Positions 32,381-35,399 of a stretch of DNA of 35,399 nt are shown here, piece by piece; position 1 is the first letter of the stretch, and every line of letters begins with the position of its first letter. The DNA is taken from contig CALJVC010000120.1 of assembly GCA_937974845.1 (NCBI GenBank), positions 1 to 35,399 of the forward strand, read 5' to 3'. The position numbers and the translations under genes are program-made. Origin of the DNA: an uncultured Pseudogracilibacillus sp. Lineage in GTDB: Bacteria; Bacillota; Bacilli; Bacillales; Amphibacillaceae. The notes beneath the pieces are model-generated. The model did not search any database and had not been told where the DNA came from. It was given only the letters and a program-made list of their open reading frames with translations.

Positions 32381-33622
32381 TTAGTTTTCATATTTTTTGA
32401 AAAGTAAACTTGCATTATGTCCACCGAACCCTAAAGAGTTGCTAAGGGCATAGGTGATATCTTGTTTCCGAGCCGTATTCGGAACATAGTCTAAGTCACA
32501 TTCCTCATCCGGCGTCTCATAATTCAATGTAGCCGGTAAAATACCATCATGGATTGCCAAGGCTGTAAAGATTGCCTCGACTCCTCCAGCTGCTCCGAGT
32601 AAATGACCAGTCATCGACTTGGTCGAAGAAACAGCTAAGTCGTAGGCATGCTCACCAAACACCGTTTTAATCGCAGTAGTTTCATATTTATCGTTTAATT
32701 CCGTACTCGTCCCATGGGCATTAATATAATCTACTTCAGTCGGTGCTATTCCGGCATCTTCGAGAGCCATTTTCATCGCCCGGGCTGCCCCTTCTCCATC
32801 TTCAGCTGGAGCAGTAATATGGAAAGCATCCCCCGTGGCACCATAACCGACAACTTCAGCATAAATACGAGCTCCACGTTCAAGAGCATGTTCTAAGGAC
32901 TCGAGAACAAGAATTCCCGCTCCTTCTCCCATCACAAAGCCGTCACGATTTTTATCAAAAGGACGACTTGCCGTGTTAGGATCTTCGTTAAAGGATAAGG
33001 CCTTCATCGCTGAAAAGCCGGCAAAGGCCAAATTAGTAATCGGGGATTCCGTTCCTCCAGTAATCATACAGTCAGCATCTCCCCGTTGAATAACTTTAAA
33101 GGCATCGCCAATCGAATTCGTTCCTGAAGCACAGGCTGTCGTTGTACAAGAGTTAATCCCCTTCGCACCTAATTGAATAGATACTTGACCGGCAGCCATA
33201 TCAGGGATAAGCATCGGAACAAAAAACGGACTTACACGACGATAGCCTTTTTCAATAAAGCGACGCGTTTGTTCCTCATAAGTATCCATTCCGCCGATAC
33301 CACTACCAATCCATACGCCGATACGGTCGGCATTAGATGAATCGATTTGTAAGTTCGCATCTTCTACAGCCATCTTAGCCGCTGCTACAGCGTATTGGGT
33401 AAATAAGTCCATACGACGGGCTTCTTTCTTTTCTATATGATTGAGTGGATCAAAGTCCTTGACTTCCCCTGCTACTTTAACTGGGAATTGTTCTCTATCT
33501 ACTTTTGTAATTAAACCGATTCCTGATTGATTATTGACAACTTGTTCCCAAGATGTCTTTGCATCGTTTCCTAACGGTGTCACTGCTCCTACACCGGTAA
33601 CGACAACTCGATGTTTCTCCAT
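32381..33622 (-). CDS. fabF: 3-oxoacyl-[acyl-carrier-protein] synthase II
   Basis: A 413-residue condensing enzyme of fatty acid elongation. The catalytic triad is C164 (TTACASGTNS), H303 (INAHGTST) and H340 (SMTGHLLGAAG). The lysine before the last motif (TKSMTGH) is present. It follows fabH by about 80 bases in the same direction, as in Bacillus, and so probably shares its FapR control. AAGGAGG precedes the ATG. Confidence 0.98.
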   Translation of the reverse strand: MEKHRVVVTGVGAVTPLGNDAKTSWEQVVNNQSGIGLITKVDREQFPVKVAGEVKDFDPLNHIEKKEARRMDLFTQYAVAAAKMAVEDANLQIDSSNADRIGVWIGSGIGGMDTYEEQTRRFIEKGYRRVSPFFVPMLIPDMAAGQVSIQLGAKGINSCTTTACASGTNSIGDAFKVIQRGDADCMITGGTESPITNLAFAGFSAMKALSFNEDPNTASRPFDKNRDGFVMGEGAGILVLESLEHALERGARIYAEVVGYGATGDAFHITAPAEDGEGAARAMKMALEDAGIAPTEVDYINAHGTSTELNDKYETTAIKTVFGEHAYDLAVSSTKSMTGHLLGAAGGVEAIFTALAIHDGILPATLNYETPDEECDLDYVPNTARKQDITYALSNSLGFGGHNASLLFKKYEN

Positions 33623-33701
33623 CCTGTTCGCCTCCTTAAATGAAAAGCATTCTGTTCCCTTTCAAAGTTATCATACCATATGCCTCGATGACTTGTCTTA
33701 C

Positions 33702-34640
33702 TTATTTTCCCCAACGTAGGGCAACAGCTCCCCAAGTTAAACCTCCCCCAAAACCTACTAACACAAGGACATCCCCGTCGTTAATTTTTCCAGCTCTAAC
33801 CGTTTCAGAAAGGGCAATCGGAATGGAAGCTGCTGAATTATTCCCATATTTATGAATCGTTTTGGCCATTTTGTCTTCAGCAATTCCAATCCGTTGGCGA
33901 GCTGCTTCCATAATCCGAATATTCGCTTGGTGAGGAATTAAATAGTCAACATCTTCCTTATTTAATCCGGCCTTTTTGACGACATTGATAGTCGATTGCG
34001 GCATTTGCCGAACAGCGAATTTAAAGACTTCGCGACCATTCATTTTAATATAGCCCTCATCGTTTTGGTAAAGTTCTTTTCCTCCGGCACCATCTGCACC
34101 AAGTTCAAAGGATAGGACACCTTTACCCTCGGCGACCTTACCCATAACTGCTGCACCGGCTCCATCGCTAAGTAAAACCGCTGTATTACGATCTTTAAAA
34201 TCCATAATTTTTGATAATTTATCTGCCCCGACAATTAATACGTGTTGATACGCCCCACTTTCAATAAATTGTTGGGCTGTAATCATCGCATACATAAACC
34301 CTGCACAGGCTGCTCCTAAATCCATCGCTGCAGCCTGTTTCGCTCCTAAGCGTTCCTGTAAAATGGCTGAAACGGATGGAAAAGGAGTATCCGGGGTAAC
34401 AGTGGCTACTAAAATTAAATCGATATCTTCTGCTGTCAAGTTTGCATCAGCAAGAGCTTGCTTGGCGGCTTCATAAGCCATATCCGACGTATCCTCATCC
34501 TCCCGGGCAAAGCGTCTTTCTTCAATTCCGGTACGGGTACGGATCCATTCATCCGATGTATCTAATATCTTTTCAAAATCATGGTTCGTCATGACTTTTT
34601 CTGGAACATAATGTCCTACTCCTAAAACACCAACTCCCAT
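33702..34640 (-). CDS. fabH: 3-oxoacyl-[acyl-carrier-protein] synthase III
   Basis: A 312-residue initiating condensing enzyme that joins acyl-CoA primers to malonyl-ACP; in Bacillus it prefers branched primers. The triad is C112 (AACAGF), H237 (PHQANIRI) and the Asn of YGNNSAAS (267-268). GFGGGLTWGA near the C-terminus is typical. The ATG at 34640 has AAAAGGAGATGG. It is the first gene of fabH-fabF and corresponds to fabHA by position. Confidence 0.98.
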   Translation of the reverse strand: MGVGVLGVGHYVPEKVMTNHDFEKILDTSDEWIRTRTGIEERRFAREDEDTSDMAYEAAKQALADANLTAEDIDLILVATVTPDTPFPSVSAILQERLGAKQAAAMDLGAACAGFMYAMITAQQFIESGAYQHVLIVGADKLSKIMDFKDRNTAVLLSDGAGAAVMGKVAEGKGVLSFELGADGAGGKELYQNDEGYIKMNGREVFKFAVRQMPQSTINVVKKAGLNKEDVDYLIPHQANIRIMEAARQRIGIAEDKMAKTIHKYGNNSAASIPIALSETVRAGKINDGDVLVLVGFGGGLTWGAVALRWGK

Positions 34641-34690
34641 ACTTCCATCTCCTTTTCTAATAAAAAAGTTTTACAACTTATTATCTTATA

Positions 34691-34707
34691 TTATGACTTG
34701 GTTATAA
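34691..34707 (-). promoter_or_regulatory. Probable FapR operator within the fabH promoter
   Basis: On the minus strand TTATAACCAAGTCATAA, a 17-base partial dyad with the ACC-NN-GT centre of FapR boxes, exactly fills the 17-base spacer between TTAATC and TATAAG, the candidate fabH -35 and -10. FapR is the malonyl-CoA-sensing repressor of lipid genes in Bacillus and controls fabHA-fabF there. Recognition is by pattern, not by alignment. Confidence 0.6.
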
Positions 34708-34891
34708 GATTAATCTATTTTCTCTCTTTCTGCAAGAATTTCTTCTCAAAATAAAAAGTTTCCTTTATAAACAACGTTTTTAACAAAGCTATGGTATGCT
34801 AATAATAAAGATACTTCATTAAGGTTATGACAGCTTACAGTATGCAAGCTATCTACATTTCAGGATAAGCTATAAAAAAGGAGTGTATGCA

Positions 34892-35056
34892 TTGTCTCAG
34901 AAAAAAGATAAACGAAACATCGTCAGTATCATATTAGTGATTATCGTCGCCGTTATCACCCTTGGGATGACGATCGTCTATAATACTCCAGCGAAGGTTG
35001 AAGAAGAGGAAAGTCAGCTCGATGAGGAGTTTGTTAACGAACTGTACTTATCCTAA
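34892..35056 (+). CDS. 54-residue single-span membrane protein
   Basis: TTG at 34892 with AAAAAAGGAG eight bases upstream gives MSQKKDKRNIVSI then a hydrophobic helix (about 10-31, IILVIIVAVITLGMTIVY) and a strongly acidic outer tail (KVEEEESQLDEEF). It is probably anchored with its tail outside. I do not recognise the family. It is divergent from fabH, where B. subtilis has yjzB and comZ. An extended -10 (TGGTATGCT near 34791) may be its promoter. Confidence 0.65.
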   Translation: MSQKKDKRNIVSIILVIIVAVITLGMTIVYNTPAKVEEEESQLDEEFVNELYLS

Positions 35057-35172
35057 ACGACTTTCCTTCTTCAACTTCGTATAAGATATCACTTCTATTT
35101 TCCTTGCTTTTTTGGTAAAATGAAAAAGAAAGGATTGGAACGAAAGACTTTGCTAAATTGAGGTGTAAATAA

Positions 35173-35355
35173 ATGAGATTTATTGTTAGTTTTTTTTGGG
35201 CCTTTTTAATCGGTGCCGCAATCTCCTATGTTTTAACAAGTATGGGAAACGAACCGTTTAACTGGACACAATCGATTACATTTACAACTATTATTTTTGT
35301 CGGAATTCTTGTCGTAGACTTTGCCTTAGGTATTAGTAAAATGACAAAAGAGTAG
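35173..35355 (+). CDS. YjzD / DUF2929-type small membrane protein
   Basis: A 60-residue protein with two membrane helices (FIVSFFWAFLIGAAISYVL and ITFTTIIFVGILVVDFALGI) separated by SMGNEPFNWTQS. Layout and residues fit the DUF2929 family, which includes YjzD encoded in this part of the B. subtilis genome. GAGGTG lies eight bases before the ATG. An extended -10 TGGTAAAAT near 35113-35121 is a possible promoter. Confidence 0.65.
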   Translation: MRFIVSFFWAFLIGAAISYVLTSMGNEPFNWTQSITFTTIIFVGILVVDFALGISKMTKE

Positions 35356-35379
35356 GCTCCTTAGATGACAGTACATAAA

Positions 35380-35399
35380 GAAAGAGGCTGGGACAAAAC
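35380..35399 (+). repeat. Possible start of a dispersed GAGGCTGGGACA intergenic repeat
   Basis: The last bases, AAGAGGCTGGGACAAAAC, resemble the opening of a repeated intergenic hairpin element known to me from Staphylococcus and other Bacillales genomes. Only one arm is inside the window, so this is not proven. Confidence 0.4.

Noticed and set aside
1..35399. Mobile element, prophage, CRISPR or defence island
   Set aside because: No transposase, integrase, phage, cas or toxin genes and no regularly spaced repeats; gene order is mostly that of a Bacillaceae core genome.

Overview
The window is chromosomal DNA from a low-GC, endospore-forming Firmicute of the Bacillaceae type. The evidence is spoVAC/AD/AEb, a Spo0E-type phosphatase, Spx, MecA, CoiA, RNase J1 with the epsilon subunit of RNA polymerase, and long stretches of gene order shared with Bacillus subtilis (ykyA-pdhABCD, def, rpoY-rnjA-ktrC; and pepF-coiA-mecA-spx-trpS-yjbA-fabF-fabH). 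No prophage, insertion sequence, CRISPR array, tRNA or rRNA was seen.

Layout. 1-5.1 kb (minus strand): a prepilin peptidase, a PAS-GGDEF-EAL cyclic-di-GMP enzyme, then a cyclic-di-GMP-II riboswitch with an overlapping intrinsic terminator in front of a secreted VanW/G5-like protein that runs off the left edge. This looks like one end of a c-di-GMP-controlled surface or type IV pilus locus and is the most interesting part of the window. 5.2-12.1 kb (minus): a metal-dependent hydrolase (YtkL type), alanine dehydrogenase and the pyruvate dehydrogenase operon pdhABCD. The pdhA upstream region is dense in candidate sites: three copies of a TGTATTAGT element, a dyad over the promoter and two perfect DnaA boxes. 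12.4-16 kb: lipoprotein YkyA, peptide deformylase, and the rpoY-rnjA pair behind a leader containing a strong terminator-like hairpin.

16-21.5 kb: a potassium/c-di-AMP neighbourhood. A DarB-like CBS protein and the KtrC gating subunit form a two-gene operon. Nearby are a TrkH/KtrD channel and a 26-residue membrane peptide. YkyB, a Spo0E-like peptide, a signal peptidase I and an unrecognised membrane protein lie between them. 21.6-24 kb: a compact sporulation operon (YhcN/YlaJ-type lipoprotein, SpoVAC, SpoVAD, SpoVAEb).

24-35.4 kb: a quinone-oxidoreductase-like protein, oligoendopeptidase F, CoiA, MecA and Spx on the minus strand; tryptophanyl-tRNA synthetase on the plus strand; then YjbA, a small membrane protein, FabF and FabH on the minus strand, with a probable FapR operator in the fabH promoter. 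Two small plus-strand membrane proteins end the window, and its last bases resemble the start of a dispersed Bacillales repeat. Several short genes (18582-18755, 19480-19560, 34892-35056) and several corrected start codons were read directly from the sequence.
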